Assembly (NCBI RefSeq): GCF_001519065.1
Contig: NZ_KQ954256.1
Location: 62,001-126,000 of the forward strand
Reading direction: 5' to 3'
DNA from: Novosphingobium sp. FSW06-99
Lineage (GTDB): Bacteria; Pseudomonadota; Alphaproteobacteria; Sphingomonadales; Sphingomonadaceae
DNA: 64,000 bases
Shown: positions 1-7,805 of the stretch, piece after piece
Layout: the number at the start of each line of letters is the position of its first letter
How positions within the stretch are numbered: position 1 is the stretch's first letter
Notes under the pieces: model-generated
The model's database searches: none
The model's input: only the letters and a program-made list of their open reading frames with translations
What the model was told of the DNA's origin: nothing
Position numbers and translations under genes: made by a program

Positions 1-384
1 CGGCGGCGGCGCGGGCGGCGCGGCGGCGGGCTTTGGCATAGCTTTCGACATAAAGTGGACCAGCAGGAAGATGACAAAGGCCATCAGCAGGAAATTGATC
101 ACCTGGGTGATGAACGCGCCATAGCCGAACATTGCCACGCCCGCCGCCTTCAGCGCGGCATAATCGCCCAGCGATCCCTTGTAGGTCGCCGGGATCGTGC
201 CCAGCACGACGAACTTGTTGGAAAAGTTGATCCCACCGGTAATCAGGCCCAGCACCGGCATGATCATATCCTCGGTCAACGAGGTCACGATCTTGCCAAA
301 GGCCGCGCCGATGATCACACCGACCGCCAGATCCATCACATTGCCCCGCGCAATGAATGCCTTGAATTCGCCAATCAACGCCAT
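1..384 (-). CDS. mscL: Large-conductance mechanosensitive channel, C-terminus cut by window edge
   Basis: MscL is an inner-membrane pentameric channel that opens under membrane tension and releases solutes during hypo-osmotic shock. The protein reads [20 protein letters not shown] and continues with the family's glycine-rich first transmembrane helix ([13 protein letters not shown]), a periplasmic loop, and a second helix ([14 protein letters not shown]) at about residues 95-110. The last visible residues are an alanine/proline-rich tail that runs off the left edge, so the final part of the cytoplasmic helix is missing. The start is the ATG at 382-384. It faces away from lemA, leaving a 176-base divergent spacer. 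Confidence 0.95.
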   Translation of the reverse strand, partial: MALIGEFKAFIARGNVMDLAVGVIIGAAFGKIVTSLTEDMIMPVLGLITGGINFSNKFVVLGTIPATYKGSLGDYAALKAAGVAMFGYGAFITQVINFLLMAFVIFLLVHFMSKAMPKPAAAPPAPPP

Positions 385-560
385 GTCCCACCCCAGATAT
401 GGTTAAGTTTTGAACCTTGCCACTGGGCTTGCCGCTTCGCAACCGACAAACGCCATACCGGGATCGACCGGGCGTGCTTGAACCGTCATCAAGGCGCGCT
501 ATCTATCATGCGTGCACCGCGGCGCGTTTGTCCGCCTGCGTGTCGGGGAAAGTCACTATC

Positions 561-1241
561 ATGGCCGCTCGCCTGTTCAATCGTATCGCCCGCTTTGCCA
601 TCGTTGTCGCCGCCGCGGCGAGCCTGGCCGGTTGCGGGGTCAATTCGATCCCCACTGCCGAGGAAAACGCCAAGGCAAAATGGGCCGATGTGCAAAGCCA
701 GTATCAGCGCCGGTCGGACCTGATCCCCAACCTGGTCGCGACGGTGAAGGGCTATGCCAAACAGGAACAGGACACCCTGGTCAAAGTGACCGAGGCGCGC
801 GCCGCCGCAACCCAGGTCAAGATCACCGCCGACGATGTGACCGACCCGGCCAAGATCGCGCAATTCCAGGCCGCACAGGGCCAGTTGTCCCAAGGTCTTG
901 GCCGTCTGCTGGCCTCGGTCGAGGCCTATCCGCAGTTAAAATCCGACGAGAATTTCCTGGCGCTGCAAAGCCAGTTGGAAGGCACCGAAAACCGCATCGC
1001 GGTGGCGCGGCGCGATTACAACGAGGCAGTGCGGCAATACAACGTGACGATCCGCACGTTCCCCGCCGTGATCGCCGCCAAAGTGATCTACGGCGCGCGG
1101 CCGATGGTGCCCTTCACCGCCACGTCGCCCGCCGCCGAAACCGCCCCGACGATCAGCTTTGACGGGGCGGGCAATGGCACGACCGCCAGCCCCGCCAACG
1201 ACAACGCCGCCGCCAGTCCCGCCAAAAAGACCGGCAATTGA
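561..1241 (+). CDS. lemA: LemA family lipoprotein
   Basis: A 226-residue LemA-family protein. The chosen ATG gives a signal peptide ending in a lipobox (LAGC), so the mature protein is probably a membrane-anchored lipoprotein facing the periplasm. The body has the family hallmark of long helices (KWADVQSQYQRRSDLIPNLV near the N-terminus) and a low-complexity Ala/Asn/Pro tail. It is followed after 26 bases by two TPM-domain genes, a common LemA neighbourhood, so the three are likely co-transcribed. The biochemical role of the family is not settled; envelope function is inferred. Earlier in-frame starts from 417 would place a non-signal stretch before the lipobox and were not used. Confidence 0.9.
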   Translation: MAARLFNRIARFAIVVAAAASLAGCGVNSIPTAEENAKAKWADVQSQYQRRSDLIPNLVATVKGYAKQEQDTLVKVTEARAAATQVKITADDVTDPAKIAQFQAAQGQLSQGLGRLLASVEAYPQLKSDENFLALQSQLEGTENRIAVARRDYNEAVRQYNVTIRTFPAVIAAKVIYGARPMVPFTATSPAAETAPTISFDGAGNGTTASPANDNAAASPAKKTGN

Positions 1242-1267
1242 TCCTTTTGCCATCAGGCGCGCGAGCC

Positions 1268-2062
1268 ATGCGCCGGATGATCGCAGTGGCGCTGGCCGGG
1301 CTGGCAATGTTGGCGGCCACGCTGTCACCCGCATGGGCGGACGCTTTTCCGCAATTGACCGGGCGGGTGGTTGATGATGCCCATGTGCTGCAACCCGCCG
1401 AAGTTTCCGCGCTCGATGCCAAGCTGGCCGGGCTCGAAGCGCAGTCGCAGCGGCAGGTGGTGGTCGTGACCGTGCCTACGCTGGGCGGCGCGGACATCGA
1501 CGATTACAGCAACAAGCTGTTTCGTGCCTGGGGCATTGGCAACAAGCAACGCAACGACGGATTGCTGCTAGTCATTGCCCCCACCGAACACAAAGTGCGG
1601 ATCGAGGTCGGCTATGGTCTGGAAGGGATCGTTACCGACGCGATTTCGTTCCTGATCATCCGCCACGATCTGACCCCGCGGTTCAAGGCCGGCGACTATG
1701 CCGGCGGGATCAACGCCGCGGTCGATGCGCTGATCGCACAATTGCGCCTGCCCGACGATCAGGCCCGCGCCGTTGCCGCCAACGCCAAAGTGCAGATGGC
1801 GCGCGAGAGCAAGCCGCAATTCGACGCGGGCTCGGTGGTGTTTGTCATCATCTTCCTGCTGTTCTTTGTCCTGCCGTTCCTGCGCATGCTGGGCGGAGGC
1901 GGTCGGCGCTATGGCGGCGGCGTGTGGATCATGCCGATGGGCGGCTTTGGCGGCGGCTGGGGCGGTGGTGGCGGCGGCGGCTCCGATTGGGGCGGCGGCG
2001 GTGGCGGATTTTCCGGCGGTGGCGGCAGTTCCGGCGGCGGCGGCGCGTCGGGTGGCTGGTAG
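1268..2062 (+). CDS. TPM-domain protein with signal peptide and glycine-rich tail (YgcG-like)
   Basis: A 264-residue exported protein. It starts with a signal peptide (MRRMIAVALAGLAMLAATLS, cleavage after AWA), then a TPM domain at about residues 25-165 (GRVVDDAHVLQPAEVSALD; VEVGYGLEG-type segment), a transmembrane helix at about 190-210 (VVFVIIFLLFFVLPFL), and a Gly/Ser-rich C-terminal tail of about 55 residues. This architecture is known from YgcG/MOLO1-like membrane proteins often encoded beside lemA. An in-frame TTG at 1238 overlaps the lemA stop, but the ATG at 1268 begins directly at the signal peptide and is preferred. The exact function is unknown. Confidence 0.88.
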   Translation: MRRMIAVALAGLAMLAATLSPAWADAFPQLTGRVVDDAHVLQPAEVSALDAKLAGLEAQSQRQVVVVTVPTLGGADIDDYSNKLFRAWGIGNKQRNDGLLLVIAPTEHKVRIEVGYGLEGIVTDAISFLIIRHDLTPRFKAGDYAGGINAAVDALIAQLRLPDDQARAVAANAKVQMARESKPQFDAGSVVFVIIFLLFFVLPFLRMLGGGGRRYGGGVWIMPMGGFGGGWGGGGGGGSDWGGGGGGFSGGGGSSGGGGASGGW

Positions 2063-2063
2063 G

Positions 2064-2759
2064 ATGGATCGCACGATGACACCTGGGCCTATCCTGTCGC
2101 CGGTCGACAATGCCCGCATTGCCGCAGCGGTCGGCGCCGCAGAAGCGCGTGCCAACGCCGAAATCGTAACCGTCGTCTCCCGCGCGTCCGACAGCTATGG
2201 CGATGTCGCGCTGGGCTGGTCGGTGGTCGTTGCGGGAATCGCGTTGCTGGCGCTGACCACGGCTGCGCCGTTCTATCTTGGGCTGGTCGACCGACTGCTC
2301 GGGCTGTGGGATCACCACTGGACGGCGCGCGAAACGTTCGGGCTGGCGCTGCTGGTCGGATCGGTGAAATTCGCGGCGATGCGCGTGATCCTGCTGTGGC
2401 GCCGCCTGCGCCTGCTGCTGACCCCGCGCGCGATCAAGGCGGCCCGCGTGCGCGCCCGTGCGCTCACCGCGTTCCGGCTGAGCGCGCAAGGCCGCACCCA
2501 GGGCGCGACGGGCGTGCTGATCTATCTGTCGATGGCCGAACGCCGCGCCGAAATCATCGCCGACGCCACGATCGCCGCCAAAGTCACCCCCGAGGTGTGG
2601 GGCGATGCGATGCATGCGATGCTCGACCATTTTCGCGACACGCGCATGGCCGATGGCCTGATCGCGGGGGTCGAGGCGGTCGGCAAAGTGCTGGCCGCGC
2701 ATGTTCCGCGCGATGACAAGCCCGCCAACGAACTGCCCGATGGACCGATCGAACTATGA
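2064..2759 (+). CDS. TPM-domain integral membrane protein
   Basis: A 231-residue protein beginning two bases after the previous stop, so probably translationally coupled. It carries a TPM-like domain split around two hydrophobic segments (WSVVVAGIALLALTTAAPFYL at about 45-65 and FGLALLVGSVKFAAM at about 85-100), followed by the conserved SMAERRAEIIAD and GDAMHAMLDHFRD blocks typical of the second TPM protein in lemA operons. There is no signal peptide. It overlaps the next gene by an ATGA junction. A role together with the LemA lipoprotein and the upstream TPM protein is inferred from gene order alone. Confidence 0.8.
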   Translation: MDRTMTPGPILSPVDNARIAAAVGAAEARANAEIVTVVSRASDSYGDVALGWSVVVAGIALLALTTAAPFYLGLVDRLLGLWDHHWTARETFGLALLVGSVKFAAMRVILLWRRLRLLLTPRAIKAARVRARALTAFRLSAQGRTQGATGVLIYLSMAERRAEIIADATIAAKVTPEVWGDAMHAMLDHFRDTRMADGLIAGVEAVGKVLAAHVPRDDKPANELPDGPIEL

Positions 2760-3298
2760 CGCTTGAAGACGAATACGCCCTGCCCGAAGACGTGCGCTGG
2801 CAGGGCCGCTTTTTACAGATGAAGACGCGCGGACGCTGGGAATATGTCAGCCGCACGCGCAATATCCGCGCGGCGGTGATCCTGGCGATCGACGACGGCC
2901 ATGTCATCCTGGTCGAACAGTTCCGCATTCCGCTGGGCCGCCGCACGATCGAACTGCCCGCCGGGCTGGTCGGCGACGATGATGGCGGCGAAGGCGAAGA
3001 CACCGGCGTTGCCGCCGCGCGCGAACTGGAGGAAGAAGCCGGCTATCGCGCCGGACGCATGGACGTGATCGGCGAATTCTTTTCCTCGCCCGGCATGGTG
3101 ACCGAGGCCTTCACGCTGTTTCGCGCCACCGATCTGCAAAAAGTGAGCGCGGGCGGCGGCGTCGAAGGCGAGCAGATCACCGTCCACCGCGTGCCAATCG
3201 ATGCCATCGACGCCTTCCTCGCCGCCCGCCGCGCCGATGGATTCGGTATCGATACAAGACTTCTGTTGTTTCTTGGCGCTCGCCTGTTAAGCGTTTAA
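2756..3298 (+). CDS. Nudix hydrolase, ADP-ribose pyrophosphatase-like
   Basis: A 180-residue Nudix hydrolase. The Nudix box is complete around residues 83-105 (G-x5-AARELEEEAGY, matching the REUxEExGU signature with the metal-binding glutamates). The upstream residues VILVEQFRIPLGRRTIELPAG match the ADP-sugar pyrophosphatase subgroup (NudF type), which cleaves ADP-ribose to AMP and ribose-5-phosphate in the cytoplasm. The ATG overlaps the preceding TGA, so it is probably the last gene of the lemA transcript. Substrate assignment is by family resemblance only; GDP-mannose or another nucleoside diphosphate sugar is possible. Confidence 0.88.
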   Translation: MTLEDEYALPEDVRWQGRFLQMKTRGRWEYVSRTRNIRAAVILAIDDGHVILVEQFRIPLGRRTIELPAGLVGDDDGGEGEDTGVAAARELEEEAGYRAGRMDVIGEFFSSPGMVTEAFTLFRATDLQKVSAGGGVEGEQITVHRVPIDAIDAFLAARRADGFGIDTRLLLFLGARLLSV

Positions 3299-3328
3299 TC
3301 AAACGACTAAAACAGGTGGAGCAGGATC

Positions 3329-4111
3329 ATGGCAGGCAGGGTTGCGGGTAAAAAGGCGCTGATCACCGGCGCGGCACAAGGGCTGGGCGAAGCGCATGCC
3401 CGCACGCTGGCGCGCGAAGGTGCGCGCGTGCTGCTGACGGATATCAACCACGCCAAGGCTGCCGCCGTGGCCGACAGCATCAATGCCGAACGGGGCGCGG
3501 GCACTGCCTTTGCGATCGCCCACGATGTCACCAGCCCCGAAGACTGGGACCGCGCGATTGCCTTTGCCGCCGAACATCTGGGCGGGCTGTCGGTGCTGGT
3601 CAACAACGCGGGCGTGGGCGTGCGCGGCAATATCGAAAGCTGCACGCTGGAGGATTGGCGGCGCGGTTTTGCCATCAACGTAGACAGCGTGTTCCTCGGT
3701 TGCCAGAAAGCCCTGCCGCTGCTGCGCGACAACCAGCCCGGATCGATCATCAATATCAGCTCGATCGCCGGGCTGATCGCGTCGGACACCATGCCGGGAT
3801 ACAACGCCAGCAAGGCGGCGGTGTGGATGCTGTCGAAATCGGTCGCGCTCTATTGCGCCAAGCGCGGCTGGAACATCCGCAGCAATTCGATCCACCCGAC
3901 CTTTGTCGACACCCCCATCCTCGACGGCATCGGCGCCAACGCCGGGCTGACCAAGGATGTGGTAATGGGCAAACTCGCGCGCCAGATCCCGCTGGGCCGC
4001 GTCGGCGTACCGCAGGAAATCGCCAATGGCGTGCTCTATCTGGCCAGCGATGAGTCAAGCTTCATGACCGGCGCGGAACTGAAACTGGATGGCGGCATTT
4101 CCGCGATGTAG
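3329..4111 (+). CDS. SDR-family NAD(P)-dependent oxidoreductase
   Basis: A classical short-chain dehydrogenase of 260 residues. Seen in the sequence are the cofactor motif TGAAQGLG near residue 13, an acidic residue at the end of beta-2 (LLTDIN, suggesting NAD preference), NNAG at about 90, the catalytic Ser in NISSIAG and the YNASK pair. The C-terminus (FMTGAELKLDGGISAM) is typical of 3-hydroxysteroid/cyclopentanol-type SDRs. A ribosome-binding site (GGTGGAGCAGG) precedes the ATG. The substrate cannot be told; secondary alcohols or 3-hydroxyacyl compounds are reasonable guesses. It stands as a single gene. Confidence 0.88.
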   Translation: MAGRVAGKKALITGAAQGLGEAHARTLAREGARVLLTDINHAKAAAVADSINAERGAGTAFAIAHDVTSPEDWDRAIAFAAEHLGGLSVLVNNAGVGVRGNIESCTLEDWRRGFAINVDSVFLGCQKALPLLRDNQPGSIINISSIAGLIASDTMPGYNASKAAVWMLSKSVALYCAKRGWNIRSNSIHPTFVDTPILDGIGANAGLTKDVVMGKLARQIPLGRVGVPQEIANGVLYLASDESSFMTGAELKLDGGISAM

Positions 4112-4178
4112 CGGCAACAATTGGTGCCACTATGGCGCGATACAAATCTTGCCCCCTGCAAATTTAACGGGCAGCTTC

Positions 4179-6050
4179 ATGAACATGATGATCCCGTTTC
4201 GCGTTGTCGCACCTGCCGCCCTGATGCTTTCCACGGCTCTTCCGCAGCTTGCGCAGGCCGACGATGCTTCAAAGTGCAAGATCGCCGTCTACGCGCATTT
4301 GCCGGTCGAAATGGAAGGCTCACGCGCGAGCATTGCAGTAAAGATCAACGGCAAGGATACGCGACTTTGGCTCGACAGCGGGGCCTTTTTCAACGTCCTG
4401 CCCAAATCGAGAGTGGTCGAACTGGGTCTGCCGATCGAGCCCGCACCAGCGGGCCTGATCGTCAATGGCATCGGGGGCAGCTTCGTTCCCGAAGTGACGC
4501 ATGCCCACGATTTCAGCATGGGCAGTGTAAACATGCACAACATGCACAACATGCAGTTCATCGTCGGCGGCAGCGACATGGGCAACGGCTTTCTCGGCGC
4601 CAACCTGCTCGGAATTGTCGATACCGACTTCGATCTGGCCAAAGGCACGATCAACCTGTTCAAGGACAGCGGTTGCAGCCATGTCAGCCTGGCATATTGG
4701 TCTGCGGGCATGGCAGTGGGCGAGTTGCGTCTGCGCGCGGGCGAGCGGCCCAACGATTATCACCTCTATTCCGAAATCGCCATCAACGGCCATCCCGTGC
4801 GGGTCATGCTGGATACCGGCGCACCCACCTCGTTGCTAAGCCGCCGTGCTGCCGAAAGTGCGGGCATCGACCTGCACGACCCCAAAGTCGTGGCTTCGGT
4901 CAAAATGAGCGGCGTGGGCAGTCAGGCGCGGCAAAGCTGGATCGCGCGCACCAAGACGATCTCGCTCGGCGGAGAAGAGATCGCCAACAGTCCGATCCGG
5001 GTGATCGACAGCCGCGACGACTGGTCGACCTATGACATGCTGCTGGGGATGGATTTCTTTTTGTCGCACCACGTGCTGGTGTCGCAAACACAGCGCAAGA
5101 TCTACATCACCTATAACGGCGGCCCGATTTTTTCCGCCAGCACCGAGCACGAGATTGGCAAACTGGAAACCCGCGCCGACGGCATGGGCGAAGCCAAGGC
5201 CGAGCCCGAGCCAAAGACCGCCGACCAGTTCGCCGGTCGCGGATCGGCCCGCCTGTCACGCGGCGACTTGCCGGGCGCGATCGCCGACCTGACAGAGGCG
5301 ATCAATCTGGCGCCGACGCGGACCGACTTGCTTGGCGAGCGCGCTACTGCGTGGTTCCGCAGCGGGAAAGCCGATCTTGGCATCAAGGACATTGATGCGG
5401 CCCTGGTGATTGCGCCCAACGACCACCGCTTTTTGACGCGCCGCGCCCAGTTCCTGCTGGGCAAGGGCGACAAGGCAGGGGCTCTTTCCAGTACCGAGGC
5501 GGCGGCGGCTGCGACACCCAATGGATCGCTCGACATCATGCCGGTGGTCATCCTCTACGAACGGCTCGGCAAGGCCGATCGCGCGCTGGCGCTGCTCGAT
5601 CCGGTGATCGATCTCCATCGCGAAGATTCGCGCTATGCGCTGTTGCTCAACGCGCGTAGCTGGAACCGGGCGCTGGCCAATGCCGATCTGGACCGCGCGC
5701 TGCGCGATATCGATACCGCCCTTCGCAAGGCCGACGGCCCGGCTGCAATGCTCGATACCCGCGCGCTCGTGCAATTGCGGCGCAAGGACTATGCGGCGGC
5801 GATTGCCGACGCGAGTGCGGCATTGGGCAAGGCGCCCAAGATGGCGGGATCGCTGTTTGTGCGCGGACTGGCGCGTCTGGCCAGCGGCGATACGCCCGGC
5901 GGCGAGGCCGATATTGCCGCTGCCCGCGCGCTGTCGCCCAAAGTCGGCCAGATCTATGCCGACTATGGCCTGATCGCGCCAAAGGTCGAAACCCCCGCCC
6001 CCGCCCGGCCATCGCAGCCGGACCCGGGCGGGGACGACGACGATCAGTAG
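4179..6050 (+). CDS. Exported protein with two retropepsin-like aspartic protease domains and TPR repeats
   Basis: A 623-residue protein. The chosen ATG opens a signal peptide ending near AQAD, so it is probably periplasmic. Two retropepsin-like domains follow: the first has [12 protein letters not shown] (catalytic Asp at about residue 66) and a [11 protein letters not shown] block; the second has [12 protein letters not shown] (Asp at about residue 212) and the matching LLGMDFF block. From about residue 345 to 610 there are several TPR-like helical repeats ([20 protein letters not shown] and similar), and the end is a Pro/Asp-rich tail. Domain 1 contains a short MHN repeat. Aspartyl-protease plus TPR fusions are known in alphaproteobacteria; the substrates are unknown. 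Its last 7 bases overlap the convergent adhC gene. Confidence 0.8.
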   Translation: MNMMIPFRVVAPAALMLSTALPQLAQADDASKCKIAVYAHLPVEMEGSRASIAVKINGKDTRLWLDSGAFFNVLPKSRVVELGLPIEPAPAGLIVNGIGGSFVPEVTHAHDFSMGSVNMHNMHNMQFIVGGSDMGNGFLGANLLGIVDTDFDLAKGTINLFKDSGCSHVSLAYWSAGMAVGELRLRAGERPNDYHLYSEIAINGHPVRVMLDTGAPTSLLSRRAAESAGIDLHDPKVVASVKMSGVGSQARQSWIARTKTISLGGEEIANSPIRVIDSRDDWSTYDMLLGMDFFLSHHVLVSQTQRKIYITYNGGPIFSASTEHEIGKLETRADGMGEAKAEPEPKTADQFAGRGSARLSRGDLPGAIADLTEAINLAPTRTDLLGERATAWFRSGKADLGIKDIDAALVIAPNDHRFLTRRAQFLLGKGDKAGALSSTEAAAAATPNGSLDIMPVVILYERLGKADRALALLDPVIDLHREDSRYALLLNARSWNRALANADLDRALRDIDTALRKADGPAAMLDTRALVQLRRKDYAAAIADASAALGKAPKMAGSLFVRGLARLASGDTPGGEADIAAARALSPKVGQIYADYGLIAPKVETPAPARPSQPDPGGDDDDQ

Positions 6051-7156
6051 ACGATCACGCTGCGGATCGACTTGCCTGCGTGCATCAGGTCGAACGCGGT
6101 GTTGATCTCTTCCAGACCCATTACGTGGGTGATCATCGGGTCGATCTGGATCTTGCCGGTCATGTACATGTCGACGATCTTGGGCACATCGGTGCGGCCC
6201 TTGGCGCCGCCGAACGCGGTGCCGCGCCAGTTGCGCCCGGTCACCAACTGGAACGGGCGGGTGCTGATTTCGCGGCCCGCTTCGGCCACGCCGATGATGA
6301 TGCTGGTGCCCCAGCCGCGATGGCAGGCTTCGAGCGCGGTGCGCATCACTTCGGTGTTGCCGGTGGCGTCAAACGTGTAATCGGCGCCGCCATCGGTCAG
6401 TTCGACCACTTTGGCCACGGTTTCCTCGCGGCTCAGTCCCTTGGAATTGAGGAAGTCGGTCATACCGAACTTGCGGCCCCATTCTTCACGGTCGGGGTTG
6501 AGATCGACCCCGATGATCTTGCCGGCCCCGGCCAGACGCGCGCCCTGGATCACGTTGAGCCCGATCCCGCCCAGACCGAACACCACGACATTGTCGCCCA
6601 CTTGCACTTTGGCGGTGTTGACCACCGCGCCAACGCCCGTGGTCACGCCGCAGCCGATGTAGCAACTCGTCTGGAACGGTGCGTCTTCGCGGATCTTCGC
6701 CACCGCGATTTCGGGCAGCACGGTAAAGTTCGAAAAGGTCGAGCAGCCCATGTAGTGAAAGATCGGCTGACCCTTGTAGGAAAAGCGCGTGGTTCCATCG
6801 GGCATCAGGCCCTTGCCCTGGGTCGCGCGGATCGCGGTGCACAAGTTGGTCTTGCCCGACAGGCACGATTTGCACTGGCGGCATTCGGGGGTGTAAAGCG
6901 GGATCACGTGATCGCCAGGCTTGACCGAGGTCACCCCGGGGCCAACCTCGCGCACGATGCCGGCGCCTTCGTGGCCCAGAACGCTGGGGAAGATGCCTTC
7001 GCTGTCCAGCCCGTCGAGGGTATAGGCATCGGTGTGGCACACGCCGGTCGCCATGATTTCGACCAGCACTTCACCGGCGCGGGGGCCTTCAAGATCGATT
7101 TCGACAATTTCCAGCGGCTTTTTGGCCTCGAATGCGACAGCGGCGCGGGTCTTCAT
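6044..7156 (-). CDS. adhC: S-(hydroxymethyl)glutathione dehydrogenase (class III alcohol dehydrogenase)
   Basis: A 370-residue medium-chain zinc alcohol dehydrogenase. It oxidises S-hydroxymethylglutathione, the spontaneous adduct of formaldehyde and glutathione, to S-formylglutathione using NAD. Seen are the catalytic zinc region [12 protein letters not shown] and [12 protein letters not shown], the four-cysteine structural zinc loop ([15 protein letters not shown]), and the NAD motif [13 protein letters not shown]. Length and motifs match class III enzymes throughout. The ATG at 7154-7156 is preceded by GAAGGAT. Near a PQQ alcohol dehydrogenase and a VOC protein it would fit disposal of formaldehyde or other aldehydes, but no formylglutathione hydrolase gene is visible. 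Confidence 0.95.
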   Translation of the reverse strand: MKTRAAVAFEAKKPLEIVEIDLEGPRAGEVLVEIMATGVCHTDAYTLDGLDSEGIFPSVLGHEGAGIVREVGPGVTSVKPGDHVIPLYTPECRQCKSCLSGKTNLCTAIRATQGKGLMPDGTTRFSYKGQPIFHYMGCSTFSNFTVLPEIAVAKIREDAPFQTSCYIGCGVTTGVGAVVNTAKVQVGDNVVVFGLGGIGLNVIQGARLAGAGKIIGVDLNPDREEWGRKFGMTDFLNSKGLSREETVAKVVELTDGGADYTFDATGNTEVMRTALEACHRGWGTSIIIGVAEAGREISTRPFQLVTGRNWRGTAFGGAKGRTDVPKIVDMYMTGKIQIDPMITHVMGLEEINTAFDLMHAGKSIRSVIVY

Positions 7157-7374
7157 AACGCGATCCTTCCCCTCGGCGTGATGCAAAAAAGTGGGCACCG
7201 GTTTTTGCAAAAATCACGCGGCAACAAACAGGCCCGGCGCGTGATTGCGCCGGGGTGGTAAAATACTGGGGCCGGTGCATAGTGCGGAGCATGCGGGGTG
7301 GCAATCGGTGGCGCCCCGACTTGCCAAAATGTGATGGCCGCTTGCGGGCTGGCTTATGAACGAGGATCTTTGCA

Positions 7375-7776
7375 ATGCGTGTCAACCGGCTGGACCACGT
7401 CAACATCATCACCGACCGGCTGGATGAAACCGCGCAGTTCTATGCGACGCTGCTCGGGCTGGAACGCCGCAACGCCCCGCCACCGCTGACCCCCGACAAC
7501 GCGCAGTGGATGCACGACGAAAACGGCCAGGCAATCCTGCACATCAATTCGGTCGATTGCCCGCGCACGTATGACCGCGCGGTCGCACCGGGGGCCGAAA
7601 CCGGCGCGATCCACCATGTCGCGCTGGCCTGCACCGGCCATGCCGAGCTGATGGCACGCATCGCCGCGATGGGCCTGACGTGTCAGACCAACCACGTTGC
7701 CGCGATCGGCCTGACCCAGGTGTTCACCACCGATCCCAACAACGTCCTGCTGGAACTCAATTTCTTCGGCAACTGA
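7375..7776 (+). CDS. VOC-family (glyoxalase/dioxygenase-fold) protein
   Basis: A single-domain vicinal-oxygen-chelate protein of 133 residues. It starts MRVNRLDHVNIITDRLDETA, with the metal-ligand His in the first beta strand; a second candidate ligand is His in IHHVALACTG, and the C-terminal glutamate is in NNVLLELNFF. These three sites form the usual metal centre. Members include glyoxalase I, extradiol dioxygenases and antibiotic-binding proteins, and the short form does not say which. The ATG follows a GAGGATCTTTGCA leader. It is convergent with the PQQ dehydrogenase gene and shares its perfect hairpin terminator. Confidence 0.82.
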   Translation: MRVNRLDHVNIITDRLDETAQFYATLLGLERRNAPPPLTPDNAQWMHDENGQAILHINSVDCPRTYDRAVAPGAETGAIHHVALACTGHAELMARIAAMGLTCQTNHVAAIGLTQVFTTDPNNVLLELNFFGN

Positions 7777-7805
7777 ATCCTCCCCATGCCGGGGAGGATT
7801 CAGTT
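7771..7805. terminator. Bidirectional hairpin terminator between convergent genes
   Basis: A perfect inverted repeat with 15-bp arms (7771-7785 and 7791-7805) around a 5-base loop (ATGCC). The stop codons of both flanking genes lie inside or at the edge of the hairpin: the VOC stop at 7774-7776 and the PQQ dehydrogenase stop at 7800-7802. No long T-run follows on either strand, but position and symmetry make a shared terminator or mRNA 3'-end protector likely. Confidence 0.75.

Noticed and set aside
1930..2060. A dense run of GGCGGCGGT-like repeats.
   Set aside because: It encodes the glycine-rich tail common in this TPM family and is not an independent repeat element.
4525..4560. Tandem AACATGCAC repeat.
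   Set aside because: It is an in-frame MHN duplication in the first protease domain, too short to be more than local slippage.
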